Below are positions 27,048-35,665 of a stretch of DNA of 64,000 nt, in pieces. The notes beneath the pieces are model-generated. The model was not told where the DNA came from. It saw only the letters and a list, made by a program, of their open reading frames with translations, and did not search any database. Every line of letters begins with the position of its first letter. The stretch's first letter is position 1. This DNA is from Chthoniobacter sp. (lineage in GTDB: Bacteria > Verrucomicrobiota > Verrucomicrobiia > Chthoniobacterales > Chthoniobacteraceae): the NCBI GenBank assembly GCA_021414005.1, contig JAIOPH010000033.1, positions 40,245-104,244 of the forward strand, given 5' to 3'. The position numbers and the translations under genes are program-made.

Positions 27048-29000
27048 CTACGCGCCGGCCAGGCATGCGCCGGTGAGCTTGGATTGATCGAGAAGAGTCT
27101 CGCGGACCTTTTTGGCAAGAACGTCGGGCGTGAAGGGTTTGTGCAGAAAGGCGACCTCGGCGCCGAAGACGGCGTCCTTGATGATTTCGTCGTCGGTATA
27201 ACCGGAAATGAAGAGCACGCAGGGGCAACTGTTCGCGGCGCGGATGTTCTCGACGAGTTCTCGTCCGCTCATTTCCGGCATCACAAGGTCGGTGATGATG
27301 AGGTCCACGGAGGTGCCGTGCTTTTCGAGCGCCGCGAGCGCCTCGAAGCCATTGCCGGCCTCCAGCACGACGTAGCCGAGATCTTCCAAAATTCGCGCGG
27401 ACAACATGCGCACGGCCTCCTCGTCTTCCACGAGGAGAATGGTTTCGCCGACCGATAGATTCGTCGTCGGAGCGTCAATGGACACCGCTTCCTGCGCAGC
27501 CGCCTCGGCGGTGCGCGGGAAGTAAACCTCGAAGGTGGTGCCCATGCCGACGCGGCTGGTCACGCGGATGAAGCCGGCCGCCTGACGGATGATGCCTTCG
27601 CAGGTGGAAAGGCCCAGGCCGGTGCCCTTGTCGAGCCCCTTGGTGGTAAAGAACGGCTCGAAAATTTGCTGGATGATCTCCGGGCTCATGCCGGTGCCTG
27701 TGTCCGCGATTTTCAAACACACGAACTCTCCGGCCCGCGCGCCTTTGATGGTGGCGGCGGCTTCCGTGGTGAGGGTAACGTTCTTCGCTTCGAGGTGGAG
27801 CAGACCGCCGGCGGGCATGGCATCGCGGGCGTTCACGGCCATGTTCAGCACGAGTTGCTCGATCTGGCCGGGATCGGATTTGATAAGCCAGAGATCCTTT
27901 GGCGCGGAGATCGAAACGGTGATGTTTTCGCGGATGAGCCGCCGCAGCAGGCCATGCATTTCCTGCACGGCGACACCGAGGTCGAGGCTGACGGGGTGCA
28001 GCACTTCCTTGCGGCTAAAGGCGAGCAGTTGCCGGGTGAGCCGCGCGGAGTGCTCGGCGGCGCGGAGAATCTGGCTGGCATCGTCGTGGAGTGAGTCGCC
28101 GGGCGTGAGGCGCGACATGATGAGCGAGGAGTAGCCCATGACGGCGGTGATGGCGTTATTGAAATCGTGCGCAATGCTGCCAGCGAGTTTGCCGATGGCC
28201 TCGAGTTTCTGCGACTGGCGCAGCTCGGCCTCGAGCTGCCGGCGCTCGGTGACATCGCAGAAGACGATGACGCAACCGGTGATGAGGCCGGCGTCGCTGC
28301 GGATGGGCGCGACGCTGTATTCGATGTGCCGCGCTAGTTCGTCCCGTCCGAGCAGGAGCGAATGATTGACGTGATTCCGGGCGACGCCTTCGCGCAGCGC
28401 CGCGTCGATCAGGTTGGGCGCAGTCTGGCGCGTGGTCGCGTCGATGATGGGAAACAACTCGACGTAAGGCCGGCCCAGAGCCTCGCTGTGAGTGCGGCCG
28501 GTAAGCGTTTCGGCGACGCGATTGATGAAGGTGACGCGACCTTCGTGGTCGGTCGTGATCACGCCATCGGCAATGCTTTTCAAAGTCACCGAGAGCCACT
28601 GCTCGCGGGCACGCGTCTGGCGGTTCGTTTGGTGTTTGTAGAGCGCCATCTCGATGCCGGCCTGAATGGAGCGTTCCTCGAAAGGTTTGATCATAAAGCC
28701 GAACGGGTCGGTGACCTTGGCCCGCTGCATGGTGGGCTCGTCGGAGTTGGCGGTGAGGAAAACGATGGGCACATCTTGCTGCGCGTTGATCGCCTCGGCA
28801 GCCTGCACGCCGTCGAGCTGACCGCGCAGGTTGATGTCCATGAGGATGAGATCGGGCCGGTTGGTCGCGGCGGTTTGGATCGCGAGTTCGCCCGTCCCAA
28901 CCGTGGTGGGAACGTGATAGCCGAGTCGCTTGAGCATCGACTGGAGGTCCTTGGCGATGAGGCCCTCGTCTTCGACAATGAGGATGTGTTTCTTTTCCAT
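27048..29000 (-). CDS. Hybrid sensor kinase with receiver domains at both ends
   Basis: A 650-residue soluble hybrid histidine kinase. Domains in order: receiver (D55, LILMDINLRG), PAS (about 130-250, VTFINRVAETLTGRTHSE), dimerisation domain with H278 (SIAHDFNNAITAVMGYSS), HATPase (MNLAVNARDAMP-like N box and TGLGLSTCEGI), and a C-terminal receiver with D571 (IITDLVMPEMSG). With no membrane helix it probably acts in the cytoplasm. It follows the CHASE2 kinase by 10 bp on the same strand, so its N-terminal receiver may accept phosphate from that kinase. The ATG at 29000 was preferred to a start 13 codons earlier because it opens the receiver (MEKKHILIVEDE). Confidence 0.9.
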   Translation of the reverse strand: MEKKHILIVEDEGLIAKDLQSMLKRLGYHVPTTVGTGELAIQTAATNRPDLILMDINLRGQLDGVQAAEAINAQQDVPIVFLTANSDEPTMQRAKVTDPFGFMIKPFEERSIQAGIEMALYKHQTNRQTRAREQWLSVTLKSIADGVITTDHEGRVTFINRVAETLTGRTHSEALGRPYVELFPIIDATTRQTAPNLIDAALREGVARNHVNHSLLLGRDELARHIEYSVAPIRSDAGLITGCVIVFCDVTERRQLEAELRQSQKLEAIGKLAGSIAHDFNNAITAVMGYSSLIMSRLTPGDSLHDDASQILRAAEHSARLTRQLLAFSRKEVLHPVSLDLGVAVQEMHGLLRRLIRENITVSISAPKDLWLIKSDPGQIEQLVLNMAVNARDAMPAGGLLHLEAKNVTLTTEAAATIKGARAGEFVCLKIADTGTGMSPEIIQQIFEPFFTTKGLDKGTGLGLSTCEGIIRQAAGFIRVTSRVGMGTTFEVYFPRTAEAAAQEAVSIDAPTTNLSVGETILLVEDEEAVRMLSARILEDLGYVVLEAGNGFEALAALEKHGTSVDLIITDLVMPEMSGRELVENIRAANSCPCVLFISGYTDDEIIKDAVFGAEVAFLHKPFTPDVLAKKVRETLLDQSKLTGACLAGA

Positions 29001-29010
29001 GGGATCGGTT

Positions 29011-30993
29011 TTAGTGAGATTCGGGGAAGGTGATTTCAAACTTGGTGCCAGTGCCGTTGAACATCTGGACGGAACCGTCGAGCTGCTCGGTAAGGGTGGT
29101 GATGATCTGCATGCCGAGGGATTCGGAGTTGCGGAAATCGATATCGTGCGGGAAGCCCACGCCGTCGTCCGCCACGCTCAGGCGCAGCTTGCCGGCGTCG
29201 CGCAGCACGGCGATTTGAATCTGGCCGGAGCGCCCATTTGGAAAGGCGTACTTGAGGCAATTGGTGACGAGTTCGTTGACGATCAGGCCGCACGGCACTG
29301 CGGCGTCCACCCCGAGCATGACGTCCTCGCTTTCCACGCCGCTGCGCCCGCTGGAGGAGCGCCCCGCGTAGCCGGCGGTGAGGCTGCTGGTGAGCGAGCG
29401 GATGTAGTCGGCGAAATCAATGCGCGCGAGGTCGTGCGACTGGTAGAGCTTCTCGTGGATGAGGGCCATCGAGCGCACACGGTTGCGGCTTTCGGTGAAG
29501 ACGAGCAAAGCGGCCGGATCTTTGATGTAGTCGGACTGAAGGTTGAGCAGGCTCGAAATGATCTGGAGGTTATTTTTGACCCGGTGGTGGATCTCCTTCA
29601 GCAGCACGTCCTTTTCCTGCACGAGACCAACGAGCTTGGTGTTGGACTCGGTGAGTTCGCGGGTGCGGTCGCGCACGCGTCCTTCGAGTTCGTCGTTGGC
29701 CGCCTGAAGCGCGGCCTCGATCCGCTCCCGTTCCGCGAGATCGCGTTTCAGGCGCTTTTGCTCGCCCCATGAAAGCAGGAGGTCGAAGACGTTGTGCAGC
29801 AAGCCGCACAGGCCGAGCACGACGAGGGGGCCGGCGAAAGGTGCGATCCGGCCGAGCCGATTGAAGAGCAGGAACTCGCAGGCCACCCAGCCGGCGGCGA
29901 CCGCCAGAAGCAGAGCGACGCGGCGGAGTGGTGACCGGATGAAAATGGCGCTCCCAAAAGCGATGGCACCGGTGGCGATCCACACGAGCGCCGCGAATGG
30001 CCACGGCACGGGTAGGAGAAATTCCTGATGCAGCAGCGCGTTGATGGCGTTGAGCTGTAGTTCGGGTCCGGGCATTTTGCCGAGCGGGGTGGCGTGCTCG
30101 TCGTGCTGCCAATTGCCCGCGGCTCCCACGACGACGATGGCGTCCCGAAAGACCGCGCCGGACTGATAGTTTCGCGCCCAGTATTCCGGGACGAAAATCT
30201 CGAAGACCGAGCGCGGCGGAAAGCCTTCCAGCGGGCCTGCGGTGAAGCGGAAGGTCTGGCTGGCGCGGCCCGCCGGAATGACTCCGGGCTGCCCGGCCTT
30301 GGCAACGGCGTGCGCGGCGAGCGAGAGCGTGTCGGGATCCCCCTGAATCGCGGCGGTGCCGAGAATGTCGGCAAGATTGGTGCGGAACTGGGCCTGCCGA
30401 ACCACCCCGTCGCGATCGGGCCAGAAATTTACGAAGCCGACGCGCGGATCGGGCGCGGCGCGGGGCGGAATGAGTGCGGGAGTCGGCGGCGTGAGGCTCA
30501 CATCAAAACCGGCCCCGTTGGGACGTGCGGAGTCGATGAAGTTGCTGCCGATGACGACATGGTCGGCGTGGCGCTCAAGCGCCGCGCGGAAGTCGTCGTC
30601 CTGCTCCCCGGCGGTGGGAAAGGTGAGATCGAAGGCCACGGCTTTGGCTCCGGCTCCGATGAGGCGATCGAGGATCAGGCCATAGACGCCGCGCGACCAC
30701 GGCCAGGACTGGCTCATCATTTTCAGCCCGCGAGCTTCCACGCCGGTTTCGTCTTCGATCCCGAAGAGGCCTTTCAAATCGCTCGTGGCGTCGAGAGCGA
30801 TGGAGGCATTGTCGATCGCGAGAAAAAACAGCTTGGGATTTGGCGGGGTGCGCCGCCCATTTTTCATCAAAAAGTCCTGCGCCGCGCGCTCGCCTGCCGC
30901 CAGCGGCGAGCTGGGCCAATGGCACAGCGCTGCACTCGCTGCCGTGAGGACGGCAGTGGCGAAAAAGAGGCTGGCGGATTGCCGTCGAAGCAT
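29011..30993 (-). CDS. CHASE2-domain sensor histidine kinase (HisKA_2 type)
   Basis: A 660-residue membrane kinase. An N-terminal membrane helix precedes an extracytoplasmic CHASE2 domain (about 40-330), with typical FFLAIDNASI, WPWSRGVYGLILDRL and ALVVGAAG-like segments. Three membrane helices follow (about 335-420, e.g. FAALVWIATGAIAFGSAIF), then a coiled segment. The kinase core has the HisKA_2 motif KEIHHRVKNNLQIISSLLNLQSD and a HATPase domain (VTNCLKYAFPNG, DDGVGFP, LGMQII). CHASE2 senses unknown extracellular cues. The gene is divergent from the barrel/FecR genes, a neighbourhood often seen for CHASE2 proteins. ATG 30993 was chosen to start just before the first membrane helix. Confidence 0.9.
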   Translation of the reverse strand: MLRRQSASLFFATAVLTAASAALCHWPSSPLAAGERAAQDFLMKNGRRTPPNPKLFFLAIDNASIALDATSDLKGLFGIEDETGVEARGLKMMSQSWPWSRGVYGLILDRLIGAGAKAVAFDLTFPTAGEQDDDFRAALERHADHVVIGSNFIDSARPNGAGFDVSLTPPTPALIPPRAAPDPRVGFVNFWPDRDGVVRQAQFRTNLADILGTAAIQGDPDTLSLAAHAVAKAGQPGVIPAGRASQTFRFTAGPLEGFPPRSVFEIFVPEYWARNYQSGAVFRDAIVVVGAAGNWQHDEHATPLGKMPGPELQLNAINALLHQEFLLPVPWPFAALVWIATGAIAFGSAIFIRSPLRRVALLLAVAAGWVACEFLLFNRLGRIAPFAGPLVVLGLCGLLHNVFDLLLSWGEQKRLKRDLAERERIEAALQAANDELEGRVRDRTRELTESNTKLVGLVQEKDVLLKEIHHRVKNNLQIISSLLNLQSDYIKDPAALLVFTESRNRVRSMALIHEKLYQSHDLARIDFADYIRSLTSSLTAGYAGRSSSGRSGVESEDVMLGVDAAVPCGLIVNELVTNCLKYAFPNGRSGQIQIAVLRDAGKLRLSVADDGVGFPHDIDFRNSESLGMQIITTLTEQLDGSVQMFNGTGTKFEITFPESH

Positions 30994-31081
30994 GAATCCG
31001 ACACAGAGTAGCCAATAGCGTGCCCCTCGGTTTTTGCCACATCCGGAGCCGGGCATCGCTTTTGCTAATCACAGTGCGCCT

Positions 31082-32017
31082 ATGTCTGTCTTTCCCGCAC
31101 GTTGCTTCGCTGCCGTCGTGTTCGTAATCGTCTGTGGCTCGGCGCGGTCCCAGGAATCCCAAATCGAGCAAGCGCGTCAATTTCAAGGACTCGCGGAGCC
31201 GCGCTCGATGAGACCGGCGAAGCTGTCGCTGTCAGTCGGCGCGGAGGACGCACTCAATGACTCCGAGAGTTTCGGCGTGCAGCAGATGCTCCGGGAAAAG
31301 GAAACGCCGCTGACCGTGCGGACGTTTGCCGAGGTCGCGGGCTTCGTGACGGACAACGTGGCGCTCGCGCGCCGGGAGGCGCTCACGGATTCGTTTCTCG
31401 TCGCGACCTTTGGCTTCGAGATGCGACACGCGCTGCCGCGCGGTTTTCAGGCGGAGGTCGGCGTGACGCTCGCCACGTTTCGTTACAACGAATTCAGCCA
31501 GCTCGATTTCAACAGCCTCGATGTCGGCGCCGGCGTGAGCGTCCATGCCGAGAAGTTGGGGGGGCTGGATTTCTTCGCGCGCTACAATTTCAACGCGCTC
31601 TACACCACGGAGACGCACGACAATTTTTTCCAAAATCACACGATCACCCTCGGCGGGCAGAAGACGGTCGTGCTCGGCCAGACGCACGCGGTGTTTGCGG
31701 GGTTGAGCGGGTTGCTGGGATTTGCGGATCCCACGGCGTCGGGACGCACGGAGCTGACGGCGTATGCCGGCTATCACCTCGCTGCCACGCGGTGTCTGGA
31801 GGCCGATGTGCTCTACCGCTACGGCTACTATTTCTATGCGCGGGGCGGACGGGAGGACCAAAACCACACGCTTTCCGTTGGGCTGCGTTATCGGGTGACG
31901 GATTGGTGCAGTGTTTCGGCGACTTCGTATTACGTGTGGGACCGCTCGAACCAGAATGTCTTTAACTACGATGCGGGGACTGCTGGCGGGGCGATCACGT
32001 TTTCGCTGCAATTCTAG
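31082..32017 (+). CDS. Predicted outer-membrane beta-barrel protein
   Basis: A 311-residue protein with a signal peptide (about 1-24) and alternating amphipathic strands with aromatic ends through to a terminal phenylalanine (GGAITFSLQF), the hallmark of an outer-membrane barrel. Strand-like runs include DFFARYNFNALYTT, LEADVLYRYGYYFYAR and LSVGLRYRVTDWCSVSATSYYVW. No specific family is recognised. It lies 47 bp before the FecR-domain gene and divergent from the CHASE2 kinase, so it may be the outer-membrane partner of that sensory island. An enzymatic function is not indicated. Confidence 0.7.
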   Translation: MSVFPARCFAAVVFVIVCGSARSQESQIEQARQFQGLAEPRSMRPAKLSLSVGAEDALNDSESFGVQQMLREKETPLTVRTFAEVAGFVTDNVALARREALTDSFLVATFGFEMRHALPRGFQAEVGVTLATFRYNEFSQLDFNSLDVGAGVSVHAEKLGGLDFFARYNFNALYTTETHDNFFQNHTITLGGQKTVVLGQTHAVFAGLSGLLGFADPTASGRTELTAYAGYHLAATRCLEADVLYRYGYYFYARGGREDQNHTLSVGLRYRVTDWCSVSATSYYVWDRSNQNVFNYDAGTAGGAITFSLQF

Positions 32018-32064
32018 GCGCGGGCCGCGCTCCAGTGGCACCCATGATGCTTTTTTAGTCACGT

Positions 32065-33423
32065 ATGATGACATCCATTCGCGCGGGTTCGGTCGCCCTT
32101 CTCCTGACCTCCACAGCACTCGCGGGACCGCTCCAGCAGGCGGAAATCAACAAGATCGTCAATGATGTGCGCGTGGTGGACGCGCGGCAGAGCAGCACCC
32201 GCCCGGCGGCCGTCCGCGATGTCATCAAAGGCGAACTCGCCGTCCGCACCGGCGTCGATTCGCGCGCCGAACTTCTTTTTCAGGACAACACCCTCACCCG
32301 GCTCGGTGCGGGCGCGCTCTTTTCCTTCCAGCCCGGCACGCGTGAGATGACGCTCGACCGCGGCACCATGCTGCTCCAGGTGCCGAAAGGACTCGGCGGC
32401 GCGCGCATCCGGGCGGCGGCCGTCACAGCGGCGATTACCGGCACCACGATCATGCTGGAAAATATACCGGGCGATCACGTGAAAGTGCTCGTGCTCGAAG
32501 GGCAGATGAAACTTTCGCTGAACAGCCGCTTCGGTCAGTCGGTGGTCTTAAACCCAGGCCGCATGGCGATCATCGGCGTGACGGACCGCCAGATGCCCAA
32601 GCCCGTGGCGGTGGACCTTGGCAAGGTCGTGAAGACATCCGTCCTGATCGATCCGGCGAAGTTTTCCGGCACGAAGAAAAAAACGTCCGAGCCGCTGCCG
32701 AGCATGGGTTTAATCCAAAAGGAAATCGCCACGCAGAGCGCGGCGAAGGCCAACGGGCAACTGGCCGAGACGCGGGTCTCGATTGAGGGAGGGAGCGCCC
32801 GGATTGCGGTGGAAGCGACGGACGCGAGCGAGCCGCTGGCCAAAGCAAAAGGAACAGCGGCTCCGGCTAAGCGAAAGTCGGGTGCGGTGGAGGTGAAGAT
32901 CACGAACAGCGACCAACTCCTGTCGCTGATCAATACCACGAAGCTGGGATCGGCGGGCACCCAGGAGGGTGAGGGGTTCAAGCTATCCGAGGCCGGCGAG
33001 AGGGTTCGAACGGGAAGTGGTGCCCGTGGCGATGTGCTGAAAACGCAGACGTTGAGAAAAGATGGCGCGCTCGTCGTGAGCACTGACCGCGCGGTGGGTG
33101 GCGCGACCACCGGCGGCGGCGCGGTGGCGAAACTTTATGCGGGATCGTCGAGCGGGAGCCTGGTGTTGAGCGGTACGACCTCGACGAGCAATAGCACCGC
33201 TTGGCTGATCTCTCTCCTGACCCAAGGCAGCAAGAGCAGCAACACGACTGTGAGCGCTTTGAGTACGTCGTTGCTTACCTCTTTGAATCAGACAACCACT
33301 GGGGGGAGCAGTGGGAGCGGGAGCAGTGGGAGCAGTTGGAGTGGGAGCAGCGGGAGCGGGAGCAGTGGAAAAGGAAGCAGTGGGACGCTCTCCCAACTGC
33401 TGAAGAAGCTCCCGAAGAAATAG
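32065..33423 (+). CDS. FecR-domain exported protein with Ser/Gly-rich tail
   Basis: A 452-residue protein with a signal peptide (about 1-20) and a FecR domain at about 45-165: VRTGVDSRAELLFQDNTLTRLGAG, GTMLLQVPKGLGGARIRAAAVTAAITGTTIMLE and LEGQMKLSLN. In iron uptake FecR passes an outer-membrane signal to a sigma factor, but here no sigma factor or TonB receptor is adjacent. Stand-alone FecR proteins like this are common in this phylum. Residues about 412-438 form a Gly/Ser-only run with one Trp and one Lys. Either of two adjacent ATG codons (32065, 32068) could start it. The gene is likely co-transcribed with the barrel gene. Confidence 0.85.
   Translation: MMTSIRAGSVALLLTSTALAGPLQQAEINKIVNDVRVVDARQSSTRPAAVRDVIKGELAVRTGVDSRAELLFQDNTLTRLGAGALFSFQPGTREMTLDRGTMLLQVPKGLGGARIRAAAVTAAITGTTIMLENIPGDHVKVLVLEGQMKLSLNSRFGQSVVLNPGRMAIIGVTDRQMPKPVAVDLGKVVKTSVLIDPAKFSGTKKKTSEPLPSMGLIQKEIATQSAAKANGQLAETRVSIEGGSARIAVEATDASEPLAKAKGTAAPAKRKSGAVEVKITNSDQLLSLINTTKLGSAGTQEGEGFKLSEAGERVRTGSGARGDVLKTQTLRKDGALVVSTDRAVGGATTGGGAVAKLYAGSSSGSLVLSGTTSTSNSTAWLISLLTQGSKSSNTTVSALSTSLLTSLNQTTTGGSSGSGSSGSSWSGSSGSGSSGKGSSGTLSQLLKKLPKK
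33299..33384. repeat. Low-complexity GGGAGCAGT-like repeat within the FecR gene
   Basis: About 85 bases consist of degenerate 6-12 bp units (GGGAGC, AGTGGGAGC) encoding Gly-Ser runs at the C-terminus of the FecR-domain protein. The tract is translated in frame. Such tracts can change length by slippage, in steps that would be neutral only when multiples of three. Confidence 0.7.
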
Positions 33424-33627
33424 TTTGAGGCGGATTTTTCCGCCCGTCTGTTGACGAAGATCGGGTGAACGAGGAAGCCTCCTCTTCATGCAAGAGCCCA
33501 CATTCACTCCAGCCGCTCTTTCGCCGGAGGAGTTTGCGCGGAGGGCGCTGGCAAACGTCGGGCTGTGCGATGGCGCCACGGAGGCGGCGGCGGTGCCGGT
33601 GGCCTGCCGCCCGTAGGCACTTTGGTT

Positions 33628-33688
33628 AGCTTGTCTCCGGGCCTTTGGCCCAGTGGATGGGCCGAACCACGGGAGAGACTGACAAGCT
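33628..33688. repeat. Nested inverted repeat in convergent intergenic region
   Basis: Outer arms AGCTTGTC (33628-33635) and GACAAGCT (33681-33688) enclose inner GC-rich complementary segments (GGGCC, GGCCC, and GGGCC again). The structure begins immediately after the stop of the minus-strand hypothetical gene. It lacks a T-tract, so it is not a classical terminator, though it could end transcription or be a palindromic mobile repeat. Confidence 0.45.
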
Positions 33689-34501
33689 CTAGTCCTCGCC
33701 TTTGGCGATGAGTGTGTTGATTTCGCGGACGAGTTCGCGGACTTGCTTCACGTCATCGGGGGTGACGGGAGTATTCACGGGCTTGGTCGTGAGGCGTCTG
33801 ATCTCGCGGAGATTTTTTTCCATGACGGAGCCGAGTTTGGTCTTCTTGAAGTTCGGATTCAGGGTGCTGACACGGTCGAGGAAGTAGTTCATCAGCTCGG
33901 GCTGAATGAGTCGGCTCGCGCGCTCGGGAGTGTAGTTTTCGCGGACGATGCTGGTGGTGATTTCCAAGCCGCGGAGCCAGCCGCCGAGCGCGACGAGGTG
34001 CGCCATTTCCTCATCCTTGAGCCCGAGGAGAGCGGCTTCCACTTCGGCCTGCGTGCGGACGAGTTCTGAGCGGATGTCATCCCAATGGCCACGCGCGGCA
34101 TTTTCCAAGATGCTGCGACTGTGCTTCGTGACGTGGTCGCCGACGCCAAGGCCTTTGGCGAGTTTCAGGAGGACGCGACCGACCGGTTCGATGCGGGATT
34201 GTTTCTCGGCGGTGACGGTGAGAAAACCGTCGGCGATGACCGCGCCAATGCTCAAGGCGAGACGGGCGCGATCTTGCGGAGTGGTTTCGGGCAGATCACG
34301 CCAGGCTTTTTCAAAGGGGATGGGCTTGAGCGCGTTCAACTCTTTCAGGACGAGCTGAATGGACGGGGCGGTGTAGGAGTTGACACCGAGTTCCTCGCGA
34401 ATCTGCTCGAGATCGGCTTGGGAAAACTTTTCGCCAAAGGAGACGACGGGGAGGAGCAGCAACAGGGCGACCAAGGCGGGTCGGCACGCGGGAAATATCA
34501 T
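33689..34501 (-). CDS. Exported hypothetical protein, helical
   Basis: A 270-residue protein with a signal peptide (MIFPACRPALVALLLLLPVVSFG). The mature part is predicted mainly helical, with segments such as DRARLALSIGAVIADGFLTV, LLKLAKGLGVGDHVTKHSRSI and EMAHLVALGGWLRGLEITTSIV. I recognise no family and see no catalytic or metal motif. It stands between two convergent or divergent neighbours and seems monocistronic. A 17-bp palindrome lies 6 bp upstream of its start and may regulate it. Confidence 0.7.
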   Translation of the reverse strand: MIFPACRPALVALLLLLPVVSFGEKFSQADLEQIREELGVNSYTAPSIQLVLKELNALKPIPFEKAWRDLPETTPQDRARLALSIGAVIADGFLTVTAEKQSRIEPVGRVLLKLAKGLGVGDHVTKHSRSILENAARGHWDDIRSELVRTQAEVEAALLGLKDEEMAHLVALGGWLRGLEITTSIVRENYTPERASRLIQPELMNYFLDRVSTLNPNFKKTKLGSVMEKNLREIRRLTTKPVNTPVTPDDVKQVRELVREINTLIAKGED

Positions 34502-34506
34502 GCGAT

Positions 34507-34523
34507 GATTTTCCGGGAAAATC
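34507..34523. promoter_or_regulatory. 17-bp perfect palindrome upstream of divergent genes
   Basis: GATTTTCC-G-GGAAAATC is a perfect dyad (8-bp arms, one central base) located 6 bp upstream of the minus-strand exported hypothetical gene and about 110 bp upstream of fcl. Its position suits an operator overlapping the ribosome-binding region of the hypothetical gene. The binding factor is unknown. Confidence 0.35.
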
Positions 34524-34634
34524 CGGGGATTGCAGTACGAATCTTCGCATCGGAGTTGCCTGGCAAAGCCGGGTTGAGAAATCGTGGCGATGTTTCGGGT
34601 TCACGAATTTCCGGCGCGTGCTAGCGTGCGCGCC

Positions 34635-35567
34635 GTGAAAAAAACCGATTCCATTTTTGTCGCGGGACACCGCGGGCTCGCGGGCAGTGCCATCGTGCGT
34701 GAACTAAAGGGCGCGGGCTACACCAGCCTGCTGACGCGGACACGGGCGGAGGTGGATCTGGCGGAGCGCGGGGCGGTGCGCGCATTCTTTGAAAAGGAGA
34801 GGCCCCAGGTCGTGGTGGTGGCGGCCGCCAAAGTGGGTGGGATCAAGGCGAACCACGATTTCCCCGTCGAGTTTCTGCTCGAAAACCTGAAGGTGCAGAA
34901 CAACGTGATCGAGGCGGCGGCGGACTTTGGCGCGGCGAAGCTGCTCTTTCTCGGCAGTTCGTGCATCTATCCGAAATTCGCGGAGCAGCCGATTCGTGAG
35001 GACTCGCTGCTCACCGGCGCGCTGGAGCCGACGAATGAGCCGTACGCACTGGCGAAGATCGCGGGCATCAAGCTCTGCCAGGCGTATGCGCGGCAATATG
35101 GACGCAATTTCATCTGCGCGATGCCGACGAATCTTTACGGCCCCGGTGACAATTTCGACCTGAGCAATTCGCATGTGCTGCCAGCGCTGCTGCGGAAGGT
35201 CCACGAGGCCAAAATGAGCGCCGACGCGAGCGTGCCCGTTTGGGGGACCGGGACGCCGCGGCGCGAGTTTTTGCATGTGGATGACCTCGCCAGTGCGTGT
35301 CGTTTTCTGCTCGAAAACTACGATTCGCCCGAGATCGTGAATGTAGGCTGCGGCGAGGATGTTACGATTCGGGAACTCGTGGAGTTGGTGCGCGAGGTGG
35401 TGGGCTATACCGGCGAACTGACCTTTGACCCGACGAAGCCGGACGGCACGCCGCGAAAACTGTTGGATGTTTCGCGGCTGAAGAAGCTCGGCTGGGCACC
35501 GCGCATCCCGCTGCGTGAGGGCATCGCGCGGACTTACGAGTGGTATCGCCGGGAATACGCGCCATAG
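34635..35567 (+). CDS. fcl: GDP-L-fucose synthase
   Basis: A 310-residue SDR-family enzyme (GDP-4-keto-6-deoxymannose epimerase/reductase) that makes GDP-L-fucose for surface polysaccharides. The NADP-binding motif is FVAGHRGLAGSAIV near the N-terminus. The catalytic YxxxK is in NEPYALAKIAGIKLC, and the family stretches VVVAAAKVGGIKAN, GSSCIYPK and MPTNLYGPGDNFD are intact. The start is probably the GTG at 34635 (VKKTDSIFVAG), because the residues before it are not conserved. The partner dehydratase gene (gmd) is not in the window. The exopolysaccharide locus 6 kb downstream may be the user of the product. Confidence 0.92.
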   Translation: MKKTDSIFVAGHRGLAGSAIVRELKGAGYTSLLTRTRAEVDLAERGAVRAFFEKERPQVVVVAAAKVGGIKANHDFPVEFLLENLKVQNNVIEAAADFGAAKLLFLGSSCIYPKFAEQPIREDSLLTGALEPTNEPYALAKIAGIKLCQAYARQYGRNFICAMPTNLYGPGDNFDLSNSHVLPALLRKVHEAKMSADASVPVWGTGTPRREFLHVDDLASACRFLLENYDSPEIVNVGCGEDVTIRELVELVREVVGYTGELTFDPTKPDGTPRKLLDVSRLKKLGWAPRIPLREGIARTYEWYRREYAP

Positions 35568-35665
35568 GGCTATTGGGTGGGAGGCAAGGAGTGAAATGTA
35601 ACAGAGTTGTTACGATTTCGGAGTTGGCGCGATCCGGATCGCCGGGCATGGTCGCAACAGGCGGA

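Noticed and set aside
32065..33423. Iron-uptake FecIR-type sigma regulation
   Set aside because: The FecR domain is present, but no ECF sigma factor or TonB-dependent receptor lies next to it.
33488..33616. A 42-codon plus-strand reading frame starting MQEPTFTPAALSPEEFARRAL
   Set aside because: It starts well but ends in Ala/Val-rich text within a convergent intergenic gap, has no ribosome site and no known homologue, so support is too thin to call a gene.
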